This document shows positions 1 through 8,254 of a stretch of 64,000 nt of DNA, one piece after another. A program made the translations under genes and the position numbers. The number at the start of each line of letters is the position of its first letter. The first letter of the stretch is position 1. The DNA is from Xenococcus sp. MO_188.B8 (GTDB taxonomy: Bacteria > Cyanobacteriota > Cyanobacteriia > Cyanobacteriales > Xenococcaceae), in NCBI GenBank assembly GCA_030065615.1, contig JASJDR010000014.1, forward strand, positions 1 through 64,000. The letters are read 5' to 3'. The notes under the pieces are model-generated. The model did not search any database and was not told the DNA's origin. It was given only the letters and a program-made list of their open reading frames with translations.

Positions 1-1
1 T

Positions 2-133
2 GAGCATCTGTGGAAATTTATGAAGTATCACTGGATTGAAATTAATGCTTATCGGTGTTGGAATTCACTAGTCGAGTATGTTGAAAGAGTACTCAGAGAA
101 TTTGGGGACAAATATATAATTAATTTTGTCTAG
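2..133 (+). pseudogene. IS630-type transposase, C-terminal fragment (cut by window edge)
   Basis: An open frame runs in from the left edge and stops at TAG 131-133. The visible 43 residues include LWKFMKYHWIEI and end in LREFGDKYIINFV, which I recognise as the usual C-terminus of cyanobacterial IS630-family DDE transposases. Only the tail is in the window, so whether the rest of the gene is intact cannot be judged. The stop codon directly abuts the tnsD-like frame that follows. The outer end of the insertion sequence must therefore overlap or nearly overlap the stop; no terminal repeat can be confirmed without the other end. Confidence 0.6.
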
Positions 134-1939
134 GTGCTTATTGAAGAATTATTCAATTCTCGGAATATTACTGCGATCGCAGATTTGCCCAGTGGTTTGG
201 AAAACCTAGTTCAGAACTTATCACCATTATCATTAATTACAGTAGAGAGTCTGATTAATCAGCATACTCTTTACCCATTTTATGCGCCATTTTTGCCGCC
301 AAAAAGAGCCAGACAGATAGAAACTTCTATGAAAGCTAACTATGGGGGAAATATTCACACTAGAACAGGAATTATGGCAAGTGCGATTTCTACTCCCCAA
401 TATTTTCGCTTTTGTTCTGGCTGTCTACAAGATGACTTAAACAACTATGGAGAAACCTATTGGCATCGATTACATCAAACACCAGGAGTTCTATTTTGTC
501 CAACTCATAAGATATCTTTACAAGATAGTAAGATTCTCTTTCAAGGTTTGAATAAGCATAAGTATCATGCTGCAAATCACGAGAATTGTTCTGCTGAGGC
601 AAAAGATCTTATCTATAGTGTGGAGAACGCAGATAAACTAATTACCTTAGCTCAAGATATTTCTCAATTACTCGATAAGACTTATCCCAGTAGAACTTTA
701 GACTGGTTTACCAGAAGATATCAGACTTTATTAATAGAAAAAGGTTACGCTAATGCCATAGGCAGAGTAAGGCAAAAAAGACTAATTGATGATTTTGTAG
801 AGTTCTATGGTGAAGACTTTCTAAAAACCATAGACTCAATGGTAATTTACGAAGACGAAAGTAATTGGCTATCTCAAATTACTCAAAAGCATCGTAAGGT
901 ATTTCATCCTATCAGACATCTTTTGGTGATCGGGTTTCTTACAAAGTCTGTAGATACTTTTTTCCAGAATAATAAGCAATATAGACCTTTTGGGCGAAGT
1001 CCTTGGCTATGCTTAAATGCCGCAGCAGATCATTATTTACAGCCAGTAATTACGGATCTCAAAGTCAGTCATTGCCTGGAGAATAAGAAGCCATTGGGAA
1101 CTTTCAGTTGTTCTTGTGGGATGATTTATTCTCGAAGCGGTGAGGATCGGACAGAAGAAGATAAGTTGAGGATTGGCAGAGTCATTGCCTATGGACAAGT
1201 TTGGGAGGATAAACTGAAGGAATTAGTTGAAGTAAAGAAATTAGGATTAAGAGCCACAGCCAGGGAATTGCGAGTTGATCCTAATACTATTAAGCGTTAT
1301 GTCTCCTTGTTGGATTTAACTCCCTCTTGGACAAAAGATAATCAATCTAAACCGAAGAAAGTACAGAAAGAAGTTAAGAATTTACCTGATCTAGAAAAAC
1401 TCACCAAGGAGAAAAAGGATCGATGGCTGACTCTCCAGCAAGAAAATCCCGAATTATCAAAAACTGAGCTGAGAAAGCTGGCTCCTGATATATATGTTTG
1501 GCTTTACAGACGCGATCTCGCTTGGCTAAATGAAAATTCTCCAAAACTGAAGAAACCAAAATCATCAGTGGATAGAGTTGATTGGAGTCTCAGGGATACA
1601 GGAATATTGGCACAGGCACAAAATGCGGTTAACGAACTGCTTAGAGAAAATAAACCTGTAAGAATTACAATTGGGAAAGTAGGGACAACTTTAGGATGCA
1701 AAGCTTTACTAGAAAAGCATTTGGATAAATTACCTCAAACTAAGGCTTATCTGGAGTCAGTAACGGAGACTGTAGAAGAATTTCAAATTAGAAGGATTGA
1801 ATGGGCGATTAGAGAGTTAGATCGTAGGGGAGAAGAGATAAAAGATTGGAAGATCTTGAGATTAGCTGGCTTGCGAGATGACTTAACTCCTAGAGTAAGA
1901 AAATATCTAGAAAAGCAGTCTAAAGCAGGCAAATTTTAA
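134..1939 (+). CDS. tnsD: TnsD/TniQ-family Tn7-like target-site selector, N-terminus missing
   Basis: The 601-residue protein matches the TnsD/TniQ family, which directs Tn7-like transposons to their attachment site. A TniQ-type zinc site is visible (C94-x2-C97 and C122-x2-H125). The HPIRHLL motif lies near residue 258, and a second Cys-rich stretch (C314, C326, C328, in SCSCGMIYSR) is typical of TnsD. The C-terminal third is basic and helical, with HTH-like segments that would read target DNA. Family members normally begin with a 30-40 residue stretch ahead of the EELF motif. Here EELF is at residue 4, and the frame opens with GTG immediately after an IS630 transposase stop. The N-terminus is probably lost to that insertion. 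No tnsA, tnsB or tnsC is visible, since the left edge cuts the locus. Confidence 0.75.
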   Translation: MLIEELFNSRNITAIADLPSGLENLVQNLSPLSLITVESLINQHTLYPFYAPFLPPKRARQIETSMKANYGGNIHTRTGIMASAISTPQYFRFCSGCLQDDLNNYGETYWHRLHQTPGVLFCPTHKISLQDSKILFQGLNKHKYHAANHENCSAEAKDLIYSVENADKLITLAQDISQLLDKTYPSRTLDWFTRRYQTLLIEKGYANAIGRVRQKRLIDDFVEFYGEDFLKTIDSMVIYEDESNWLSQITQKHRKVFHPIRHLLVIGFLTKSVDTFFQNNKQYRPFGRSPWLCLNAAADHYLQPVITDLKVSHCLENKKPLGTFSCSCGMIYSRSGEDRTEEDKLRIGRVIAYGQVWEDKLKELVEVKKLGLRATARELRVDPNTIKRYVSLLDLTPSWTKDNQSKPKKVQKEVKNLPDLEKLTKEKKDRWLTLQQENPELSKTELRKLAPDIYVWLYRRDLAWLNENSPKLKKPKSSVDRVDWSLRDTGILAQAQNAVNELLRENKPVRITIGKVGTTLGCKALLEKHLDKLPQTKAYLESVTETVEEFQIRRIEWAIRELDRRGEEIKDWKILRLAGLRDDLTPRVRKYLEKQSKAGKF

Positions 1940-2129
1940 TCTACAGTTTGAGATTTAGCTAACAAAGGTTCGTCACAAGTTAAAAATTAAATAGCAAATT
2001 ATGTTAACTATTGTTAAAATTTAAAAAATTAAATTATTTGAAAATAATTCTTGGGTTTAAATATCTTCCCAAAATTCTATAGATCATTATAAATCACCAA
2101 AGCAGAAAATTTATAGAAATGATTGTTAA

Positions 2130-3248
2130 ATGACCATAAATCAATTTACCAATAACTTATTGATTGCAATCTTAGAAATAATTGTTGCCCTGTTTTTAGG
2201 TATAGTGATCGCATTTCTCGGCTTACGGAGTGTCGCCTGGATTTTTGGTGGAATGGGTGCAGGTGTAATAGTTTTTAGAAGTTATCAAGCCATCTCAAAC
2301 AAAACTCTGAAACAAAATAAAATTGGCAGAAAAATCGGACAGGCAATGGTCGGGTTATCCATTGGATTTGCGATCGCTGATAGTGATTTTCTAGCTGCTT
2401 CTTCTCGGTTACCACTGTTTATATTTCTCTCATTTTTTATGTTTTTTTGTGGCAGTGGTATTGGTTATTTTTACTCTCGTATTAGTCGAACTAACTTGCT
2501 CAATGCCATGTTAGCCACAGTACCTGGAGGAGTAGCAACCATGTCTAGTATTGCTGCTGAATATAATCGCAATGTTTCCTTGGTCGCAATGGTACAAACA
2601 CTGCGGATTACTAGTGTAATTTTGATAATTCCTCTGATAGCTGGAACATCGGGAACTGTTGCTAATAAAACTATCTTTTCTTTAGAAGACTATTTAATAG
2701 AAAGCGATCCTGTTTATTTATGTATACTAAGCTTGGCAATTCTTGCTGCTTGGTTGGGAGTAATCATAGCCAAGAAATTACGCATTCCTGCTGCTTCTTT
2801 TTTTGGGACTCTGATTGTAGGCATCGTTTTTAATTATGCGATCACTTATATTCCTTTTCTCTATGATTTCAATTTGACCCCACCTCAAGCAATTAGCTTA
2901 ATCGGTCAAATACTATTGGGCGTTACTGTCGGTGAAGCTTGGAGTTCTCGTGTAGGAATTACAGGGAAAAATGTTACTTATGCCTTTATTTCTGTAGTAA
3001 TGACTATCGCCAGTGGATTTTTTGCTGCAATTATTGCCACCTTGTTTACTTCTTGGGATTGGATAACCTGTATGTTAATGACTGCACCAGGAGGCTCGAC
3101 AGAAATGATTTTGGTGGCCCTTGCTTTAAACCATAACCCAGAAATCGTTACTCTTGCTCATTCTGTCCGTCTCATGGCTCTCAATTTATCCTTACCATTA
3201 TGGATATTTTTATTCCAACATTGGGAAAAGCGAACAAATAGTCCTTAG
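2130..3248 (+). CDS. AbrB-family (PF05145-type) integral membrane protein
   Basis: The 372-residue protein is almost entirely hydrophobic, with about ten predicted membrane helices. It belongs to the family historically annotated as AbrB or 'ammonia monooxygenase', a putative inner-membrane transporter of unknown substrate. The internal duplication is visible: each half carries a PGG motif, VPGGVATMSS near residue 130 and APGGSTEMILVALALN near residue 320. The ATG start at 2130 gives a normal-length protein. It stands alone between the tnsD remnant and a 350-bp AT-rich gap. Function beyond membrane transport is not claimed. Confidence 0.8.
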   Translation: MTINQFTNNLLIAILEIIVALFLGIVIAFLGLRSVAWIFGGMGAGVIVFRSYQAISNKTLKQNKIGRKIGQAMVGLSIGFAIADSDFLAASSRLPLFIFLSFFMFFCGSGIGYFYSRISRTNLLNAMLATVPGGVATMSSIAAEYNRNVSLVAMVQTLRITSVILIIPLIAGTSGTVANKTIFSLEDYLIESDPVYLCILSLAILAAWLGVIIAKKLRIPAASFFGTLIVGIVFNYAITYIPFLYDFNLTPPQAISLIGQILLGVTVGEAWSSRVGITGKNVTYAFISVVMTIASGFFAAIIATLFTSWDWITCMLMTAPGGSTEMILVALALNHNPEIVTLAHSVRLMALNLSLPLWIFLFQHWEKRTNSP

Positions 3249-3600
3249 TCATTGGTCATTAGGGGAGCGACGAATTTGGCTAAATATTAAGCAATTATAA
3301 ATATTGACTTATATTTTATCAATTGGTAACAGATATTACTTAATAGACAAACATTGTATAGTTAGATTTTAGTTATCGACTTCTTTAAGCAATCATTTTT
3401 AACAGTGGTCAACTCAATTACTATATGATTGTCAATTTTCGTAATAAATAAAATTATATTGGCAATCTCTATTTTTTGATTTTTTGCAATTGAAAGTTGT
3501 CCTCAAAGATTCAATCTTTGTATATTTAATAAACTTGAACGTTGTTTTTTAAAATACTGAGATTTTTTTATTTTAAACCATCAATAAAGGATAAAATCAA
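3249..3600. other. AT-rich intergenic gap
   Basis: This stretch separates the AbrB-family gene from the tautomerase gene. Apart from a short heptamer-type repeat (GTCATTGGTCATT) just after the stop, I see only AT-rich sequence with no convincing hairpin or ORF. It should contain the tautomerase promoter; the sequence AAAGGATAAAATCAA just before ATG 3601 gives a plausible ribosome-binding site. Confidence 0.4.
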
Positions 3601-3819
3601 ATGCCATTTATTACTATTCAAATTGCTAAAGGTCACTCTTTAGAAAAAAAGCGAGAACTCGCTCAAGCAGTCACTGATACTATAGTTTCTAGCTTGGGAA
3701 CAAAACCCGAATGGGTAACAATTCACATCGACGAATTTGATCGTAAAAACTGGGCAGTCGGTGGAGAATTACACGTAGATAAACACTCTGGAAGGCATAG
3801 CGAAAAAGTAAAGAGTTAA
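3601..3819 (+). CDS. 4-oxalocrotonate tautomerase family protein
   Basis: This 72-residue protein begins MPFITIQIAKGHS. Removing the initiator Met exposes Pro1, the catalytic base of the tautomerase superfamily, and the length is near the 62-80 residues usual for small 4-OT subunits, which assemble as hexamers. The C-terminal part (WVTIHIDEFDRKNWAVGGE) matches the conserved second strand region. It is monocistronic as far as can be seen. In cyanobacteria the substrate of these small tautomerases is unknown; a keto-enol isomerase role is family knowledge only. Confidence 0.85.
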   Translation: MPFITIQIAKGHSLEKKRELAQAVTDTIVSSLGTKPEWVTIHIDEFDRKNWAVGGELHVDKHSGRHSEKVKS

Positions 3820-3825
3820 ATAATT

Positions 3826-3885
3826 TTTACTGGTCATTGGTCATTTATTATTGATCATTTTTTAATAGACTAATGTTAAATGACT
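3826..3885. repeat. heptamer-type repeats (GTCATTG/GTCATTT-like)
   Basis: The sequence carries several degenerate copies of a 7-base unit (TGGTCATTGGTCATTT, TTGATCATTT, TTAAATGACTAAT), partly in inverted orientation. It is the first clear member of the repeat family seen again at 4250, 4708, 5399, 11933, 12334, 13383, 15146, 16381 and 36999. Confidence 0.6.
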
Positions 3886-3934
3886 AATATTGATCAAGCA
3901 AAAGATATAGTAAAGTCAAAGAGGACTTATAATT

Positions 3935-4264
3935 ATGGAATTGACATCAATAGATGCTGAAAAATTGGCATTAGATTTTTTCCTAGAAGACTGGGAAATC
4001 CCCGAAGGCGATCGCGATTTTTTTGTCCCCCTTAACTCTCGCCCAGTAGATAATCGTTGGTATGTGGTAGAAATTGGCGTAGAAGGCTTACCCGATCAAT
4101 GGGTGATTCAAGTTTATGATGAAACTAAAGAGTGCGACCCTTGTTTTACCTTTGTTTCGCCGATTAAAGCTTCAGAAAGCGAAACAGGATTGGAAGAAAT
4201 GCCAGAAAGTATTGCCGAAATACTGCGAACTGAACGTCAGGGTAGATTGGTCAATAGTCAATAG
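3935..4264 (+). CDS. uncharacterised small protein, paralogue A of a tandem pair
   Basis: This 109-residue acidic protein is not recognised. It clearly shares a fold with the protein encoded at 4399: both begin with a DAEKLA/STEAKKLA helix and contain a WxxPxxDRDxF stretch. Both then have a (V)EIGxxGxPDxWxxxVYD strand pair, an F(V/I)SPI segment and an acidic LE(E/D)xP tail. The ATG follows AAAGAGGAC. The last residues (LVNSQ) and the stop codon are encoded by the heptamer repeat that begins at 4250, so the C-terminus has been rewritten by the repeat. No function is inferred. Confidence 0.7.
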   Translation: MELTSIDAEKLALDFFLEDWEIPEGDRDFFVPLNSRPVDNRWYVVEIGVEGLPDQWVIQVYDETKECDPCFTFVSPIKASESETGLEEMPESIAEILRTERQGRLVNSQ

Positions 4265-4279
4265 TCAATAGTCATTAGT
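4250..4279. repeat. heptamer array GTCAATA x3 then GTCATTA
   Basis: Three consecutive GTCAATA units and one GTCATTA unit are visible. The first two supply the last codons and stop of the upstream gene. This is the cleanest tandem array of the family in the window and resembles the short tandemly repeated repetitive (STRR) sequences known from cyanobacteria. Confidence 0.8.
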
Positions 4280-4311
4280 TACTAAAGACAAAGTACGAAG
4301 TACAAAGAACA

Positions 4312-4381
4312 AAGCGGTGCGACCCCGCGTTATGCGGAGCGGTATCCTTTAGGGCGGCGTAAGACGCAAGGGAACGCGCAC
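4312..4381. repeat. GC-rich interspersed palindromic repeat
   Basis: This segment contrasts strongly with its AT-rich surroundings. It contains GCGGAGCGGTATCCTTTAG and a CGCAAGGGAACGCG block. Shared words (GGTATCCTTTAGG, CGAAGGGGTATCC) recur at about 13270, 24160, 37330 and, inverted, 63120. This marks a dispersed small-repeat family. It sits directly upstream of the second paralogue gene. Confidence 0.7.
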
Positions 4382-4398
4382 CAAGAGAGGACAAAATT

Positions 4399-4707
4399 AT
4401 GATCGATTCAACTGAAGCTAAAAAGTTAGCCTTTGAATTTCTGACTAGTGAGTGGAATGTCCCATCAGAAGATCGAGACTGGTTTACTGTAATTGCCACT
4501 AAACCGTTGGGGGAAGACGGCTACGATGTCGAAATTGGTATTGATGGTTTTCCCGATCGCTGGATTGTAGAAGTATACGATACAGGAAAATGCGAACGTT
4601 ATTATGAATTTATCTCCCCCATCAGAGATTCCGAAACCAATAGCGATCTAGAAGACTTACCGGACTGGATCGCCCAGGTATTGATAGCGGAAAGGAAGCA
4701 TAGATAG
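4399..4707 (+). CDS. uncharacterised small protein, paralogue B of a tandem pair
   Basis: This 102-residue protein is the tandem paralogue of the one at 3935, with the same order of motifs (STEAKKLAFEF, DRDWF, VEIGIDGFPDRWIVEVYD, FISPIRDSE, LEDLPDWIA). The ATG follows GAGAGGACAAAATT, a strong ribosome-binding site formed by repeat-like sequence. Conservation of both copies suggests both are expressed. The fold cannot be assigned from the sequence alone, and I do not recognise the family. Confidence 0.7.
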   Translation: MIDSTEAKKLAFEFLTSEWNVPSEDRDWFTVIATKPLGEDGYDVEIGIDGFPDRWIVEVYDTGKCERYYEFISPIRDSETNSDLEDLPDWIAQVLIAERKHR

Positions 4708-4772
4708 TCAATGGTCATTAGTCATTAGTTGTTGGTCATTGGTTACTAAAGACGAAGGACGAAGGACAAAAT
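4708..4772. repeat. heptamer repeats leading into the cupin gene
   Basis: GTCATTA/GTCATTG units are followed by GACGAAGGACGAAGGACAAA. The second, purine-rich unit supplies AAGGAC just upstream of the cupin ATG at 4774, so the repeat doubles as its ribosome-binding site. Confidence 0.7.
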
Positions 4773-4773
4773 T

Positions 4774-5397
4774 ATGAAAACAGCAGATTGGTTAGTAAAA
4801 GAAGATGGTGTTTGCAGGTTATGTAAATCCGTGCGGGAGTGGGATTTATTAGCTGAAGAATATCGACTTTATCGATTTTTGACAGAAGTGGAAGATATTA
4901 TGCGATTAGCTGCTGCTGAAGGAATAGATGAGGAAAATTCCCTATCGGGAATACGAATGATAGTTAGAAAACTGATTCTTAACTGTTATACTGTCAAAAC
5001 TCGTTTACCAGAACCCAACCCAGAAACTGGTGTTTCGGTGGTTATGCTCCACGATGAAGTGGGATTTCCCATGACGATCCAGACAGAAATGAATTTACCA
5101 GGGACGAGGTCAACGATTCACAATCACGGTACTTGGGGCGTGGTGATGGTATTACAGGGCAAATTAAAAAATACTTTTTGGAAACGTGCTCCTAGTACCG
5201 AATTTCCCGACAGAATCGATCGCGTCGGCGAAAGAGTTATCGAATCGGGAGATATTATCAGCTTTACTACTGAGGCTATCCACAGCACAGAAGCAATAGG
5301 AGATGAACCAACAATAACTTTCAATTTATACGGAGACACTCATGGTAGTAAAAGATTTCAGTTCGATCTCGATAAACAGACTGCTAAGCATTTTTAA
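4774..5397 (+). CDS. cupin-fold metalloprotein (cysteine dioxygenase-like)
   Basis: The 207-residue protein has an N-terminal helical part of about 70 residues followed by a double-stranded beta-helix. The cupin metal site is visible: H116-N-H118 (IHNHGTWG), with H170 in the second motif (EAIHSTEA). This layout resembles cysteine dioxygenase and related predicted metal-dependent enzymes, which oxidise small thiols using Fe(II). A substrate cannot be named. The following SelO gene lies 40 bp away in the same direction, so the two may be co-transcribed. Confidence 0.7.
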   Translation: MKTADWLVKEDGVCRLCKSVREWDLLAEEYRLYRFLTEVEDIMRLAAAEGIDEENSLSGIRMIVRKLILNCYTVKTRLPEPNPETGVSVVMLHDEVGFPMTIQTEMNLPGTRSTIHNHGTWGVVMVLQGKLKNTFWKRAPSTEFPDRIDRVGERVIESGDIISFTTEAIHSTEAIGDEPTITFNLYGDTHGSKRFQFDLDKQTAKHF

Positions 5398-5398
5398 T

Positions 5399-5482
5399 TG
5401 TCATTAGTCATTGGTTATTAGTCATTGGTCATTGATTATGAAGAACGAAGGACAAAAGACGAATGACGAAGGACAAAAGACC
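5399..5482. repeat. heptamer repeats running into the selO reading frame
   Basis: GTCATTA/GTCATTG copies are followed by GAACGAAGGACAAAAGACGAATGACGAAGGACAAAAGACC-type copies. The second half lies inside the selO reading frame and encodes a duplicated peptide (NEGQKTNDEGQKTN). Confidence 0.75.
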
Positions 5483-6886
5483 AATCCCTTTTTCGATCTT
5501 AATTATGAATCTGCTTTAGAATCATTAGACGATGAGTTTTTTGATCGCGTCCAACCTGCTAAATTTTCTCAGCATGTTCTGCGCTTTCGTAATGATCAAC
5601 TATTGCCGATTCTTGGTTTAAATTCTTCTACAGTTAGAGATCGCCATTTCCTGGAATTTTGCGGACATTTTCGAGGAATACAATCTCGCTTAGCATTACG
5701 CTATCACGGTTATCAATTCGGTCAATACAATCCTTACCTGGGTGATGGACGGGGTTTTCTCTACGGTCAGGTGCGAGGAATTGACGGACAATTATACGAT
5801 TTTGGGACTAAAGGATCGGGACAAACTCCCCATTCCCAGTCTAGAGATGGTCGTTTAACTCTTAAAGGAGGAGTGCGGGAAGTCTTGGCAGGAGAGATGT
5901 TACATTATTGCGGAATCAAGACATCAAGGTCTTTAAGCTTAATCGAAACTGAAGCTTTTACCAGAGAGGGAAAGTTAGTTCGTGGTTCGGTTATGGTGCG
6001 CTTTAATCGCTCTCATTTGCGTTTTGGCACGTTTGAACGCTTAGATTACTATGATCGTCCTGATCTAATTCAGAAACTATTAGACCATGTTATTCAATAT
6101 TATTATTCTCATTTATGGCAGCAACCAGACAGTTATATTCGCTTTTATGCCGAACTTGTAGAGAGAGTAGCTCAATTAGTAGCGCAATGGATGGCTGTGG
6201 GTTTTTGTCATGGTGTTCTCAATACCGATAATATGTCGATTACGGGGGAAAGCTTTGATTATGGTCCTTATGCTTTTATTGATACCTACAATCCATATTT
6301 TACTGCCGCTGCTTTTGACCGTCAGGGAAGATATAGTTATCGCAACCAGCCGAGTATCTGTCGTTGGAATCTAGAAATGTTGCAGCGTCCTTTGTCAGCG
6401 GTCATAAATATTTCAGAAATGGAAGCAGTGTTAGAAACTTTCCCTGAACTTTACACCCAATATTACCATCAACACATGTTATATAAGTTGGGATTTGATC
6501 GTTTATCTTTTTTAGAAACTGAAGAACTAATCGATTTAACTTTACAGTTTTTGTTTTTAACTAAAGTAAATTATGGTCAATTTTTCTGCCAACTCGGACA
6601 AAGATTTTCCCCTGAATGGCGTGAAGATCCTGATTCTATTTTGCAGGACTTAGAATTTTTAGTATCTGGAGAAGACATAACTATTTTGAAACGCTGGTGT
6701 TGGCTTTATCATCAATTATTGTTAGAGCGATCACCAAAAGAAATTCAGCAAATTGCTCAACATTTACAACAAGTTAATCCTACAATTTTATTACGAGAAT
6801 CAGAAATAGAGAGTATTTGGAAAGCTATTAGCAAACAAGATAATTGGCAACCTTTTATTGATTTTATTAAACTAAGACAGCTTTAA
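5438..6886 (+). CDS. selO: SelO/YdiU-family protein adenylyltransferase
   Basis: This is a pseudokinase-fold enzyme that transfers AMP from ATP to protein hydroxyl groups; E. coli YdiU and human SELENOO are the reference members. Diagnostic motifs are present: GDGRGFLYGQV, KGSGQTPHSQSRDGR, GVREVLAGEML, and the metal-binding HGVLNTDNMSITG followed by DYGPYAFIDTY. Length (482 residues from ATG 5438) fits the family. The frame is open upstream to 5411, but ATG 5438 sits at a sensible distance before the conserved NPFFDLNYESAL start. The first 15 residues are encoded by intergenic heptamer repeats. The C-terminus (FIDFIKLRQL) lacks the Cys or Sec found at the end of some homologues. Confidence 0.9.
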   Translation: MKNEGQKTNDEGQKTNPFFDLNYESALESLDDEFFDRVQPAKFSQHVLRFRNDQLLPILGLNSSTVRDRHFLEFCGHFRGIQSRLALRYHGYQFGQYNPYLGDGRGFLYGQVRGIDGQLYDFGTKGSGQTPHSQSRDGRLTLKGGVREVLAGEMLHYCGIKTSRSLSLIETEAFTREGKLVRGSVMVRFNRSHLRFGTFERLDYYDRPDLIQKLLDHVIQYYYSHLWQQPDSYIRFYAELVERVAQLVAQWMAVGFCHGVLNTDNMSITGESFDYGPYAFIDTYNPYFTAAAFDRQGRYSYRNQPSICRWNLEMLQRPLSAVINISEMEAVLETFPELYTQYYHQHMLYKLGFDRLSFLETEELIDLTLQFLFLTKVNYGQFFCQLGQRFSPEWREDPDSILQDLEFLVSGEDITILKRWCWLYHQLLLERSPKEIQQIAQHLQQVNPTILLRESEIESIWKAISKQDNWQPFIDFIKLRQL

Positions 6887-6962
6887 TTTATCGTAGGTAA
6901 CAAATGGTACTGTTTTGTCTAAATTAGTGCAGCTAAAATAAATAAAAATTACTTATAAGCTG

Positions 6963-7217
6963 ATGAAAATTGAATCTATTGAGCAAGAGTTGATTGAAGG
7001 TACTAAAATAATTTTAACTAGAGTAATCCTCAATCAAGTTAATAGTCCTTGCGTACTATCAAGACTGATGATTGATAGTTTAGGAAAACCAGGAATTGAT
7101 AACGATCTTGAGTTGCTTGGCTCTGGAAGTCAATGGGAATTAGTGTGGACTCAACCAAGGCTAACTATTGAACAAACGAGAAAACTAATTAGTCAAGCAA
7201 TAGCACCATCTGATTAA
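6963..7217 (+). CDS. uncharacterised 84-residue protein
   Basis: This small soluble protein is not recognised. It begins MKIESIEQELIEGTKI, contains a central SRLMIDSLGKPGIDNDLELLG stretch and ends in a helical segment (LTIEQTRKLISQAI). It lies 76 bp after selO and 39 bp before another small gene on the same strand, so a three-gene transcript is possible. Only a clean ATG and reading frame support it. Confidence 0.5.
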   Translation: MKIESIEQELIEGTKIILTRVILNQVNSPCVLSRLMIDSLGKPGIDNDLELLGSGSQWELVWTQPRLTIEQTRKLISQAIAPSD

Positions 7218-7256
7218 TAACTGAAGATAATAATTTAAGATTTGAGGAAAACAAAG

Positions 7257-7574
7257 ATGAAACAGGAAACAACAAACCTACAACAATCTGCTGAAAATAT
7301 TATTCAATCTTCTTATAAAATTATAGATAAAGATCATCCAGAAATATCTTGGATTTTTTCAACATCACCTCAATCGAAAGAGCGTTTTTACTTTGAATAT
7401 AATCTCAATGATAGGGTTAAAGGTTGTTGGTTTTCAATTGTTCCCAAATATTTGTTAAAACGCCAACAAGTTCATTACGCCCCTTTGTACTATACTCGCT
7501 CTGAAGCAGAAACGAGAAAAATTGATGGTAATTTTGCTGTTGTCGAACTAATCTGGGAAGAACTGAAGACATAA
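7257..7574 (+). CDS. uncharacterised 105-residue protein
   Basis: I placed the start at ATG 7257, preceded by GAGGAAAACAAAG. A TTG fifteen bases upstream is in frame but would sit on the ribosome-binding site itself. The protein is mixed alpha/beta, with aromatic strands (ISWIFSTSPQ, RFYFEYNL, CWFSIVPKYL) and a final VVELIWEEL. No family is recognised. It is the last gene of the plus-strand run before a 680-bp gap. Confidence 0.5.
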   Translation: MKQETTNLQQSAENIIQSSYKIIDKDHPEISWIFSTSPQSKERFYFEYNLNDRVKGCWFSIVPKYLLKRQQVHYAPLYYTRSEAETRKIDGNFAVVELIWEELKT

Positions 7575-8254
7575 GTATTTCAGAAACGCGTTGCTTATCT
7601 GTTTTATAATGCATAATTAATTTTTCTTAGGTAGCTATCTGTTTGGGGAAGAAATTCAACTCGTAAAAGCGATCGCTACAATCATCAAATCTAAAATTAA
7701 AACTATTAATAAATATAATTATTTAGCAATCTTTTATCGGTTTTATGCAACTTATTTTTGTTAAATAAACTTAAAGTTGTATTGTAATTAGCTGTTTTCA
7801 ATTTCTATCATATAGTATTGTTAAATTGTAGAATACAGGAATATCACCCTAAATAGTTTCTATTTCTTATCCCTGAGTATTACCGTAATACTTGTGATGG
7901 AAAGAAACGGTTGAGATTTTAGAAAAAAAGCTTCTATCTAATTAATTTGCTACATTTTCTGGCAGGATTTACAATCTCTGATACTTAGTAAGATACGAGA
8001 TTGATCTAGAAAGATTGTTTTTTATAACTTAAAAAGGTCTAAGTTATTAAGGGCTTAAGTTTAATAATGCTAAGTTCTTTTTTTATGCTCTTTGCTCTTT
8101 CTTCTCTCTTATAAATCGTGCCAAAAAAGCCTCGATTCATGGATAAAATTTGGCTTCAAATTTAGAAAGGTATTAATGCTATCTATTCCTAGCTAATGAC
8201 AATTATTAATAGTCAATTTGTCAAGCTTTAACCTACATCTGAGGACAATTTATC
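7575..8254. other. 680-bp AT-rich gap without genes
   Basis: I find no credible ORF or strong hairpin in this stretch. One HIP1-like GCGATCGCTA lies near 7668. The final bases (TGAGGACAATTTATC) give a ribosome-binding site for the gene at 8255. A small RNA or long leader cannot be excluded, but nothing in the sequence specifically supports one. Confidence 0.4.

Noticed and set aside
4250-5482. Heptamer arrays considered as CRISPR or iteron origin
   Set aside because: Units are 7 bp without spacers, degenerate and scattered over the whole window, fitting cyanobacterial STRR repeats rather than an origin or CRISPR.
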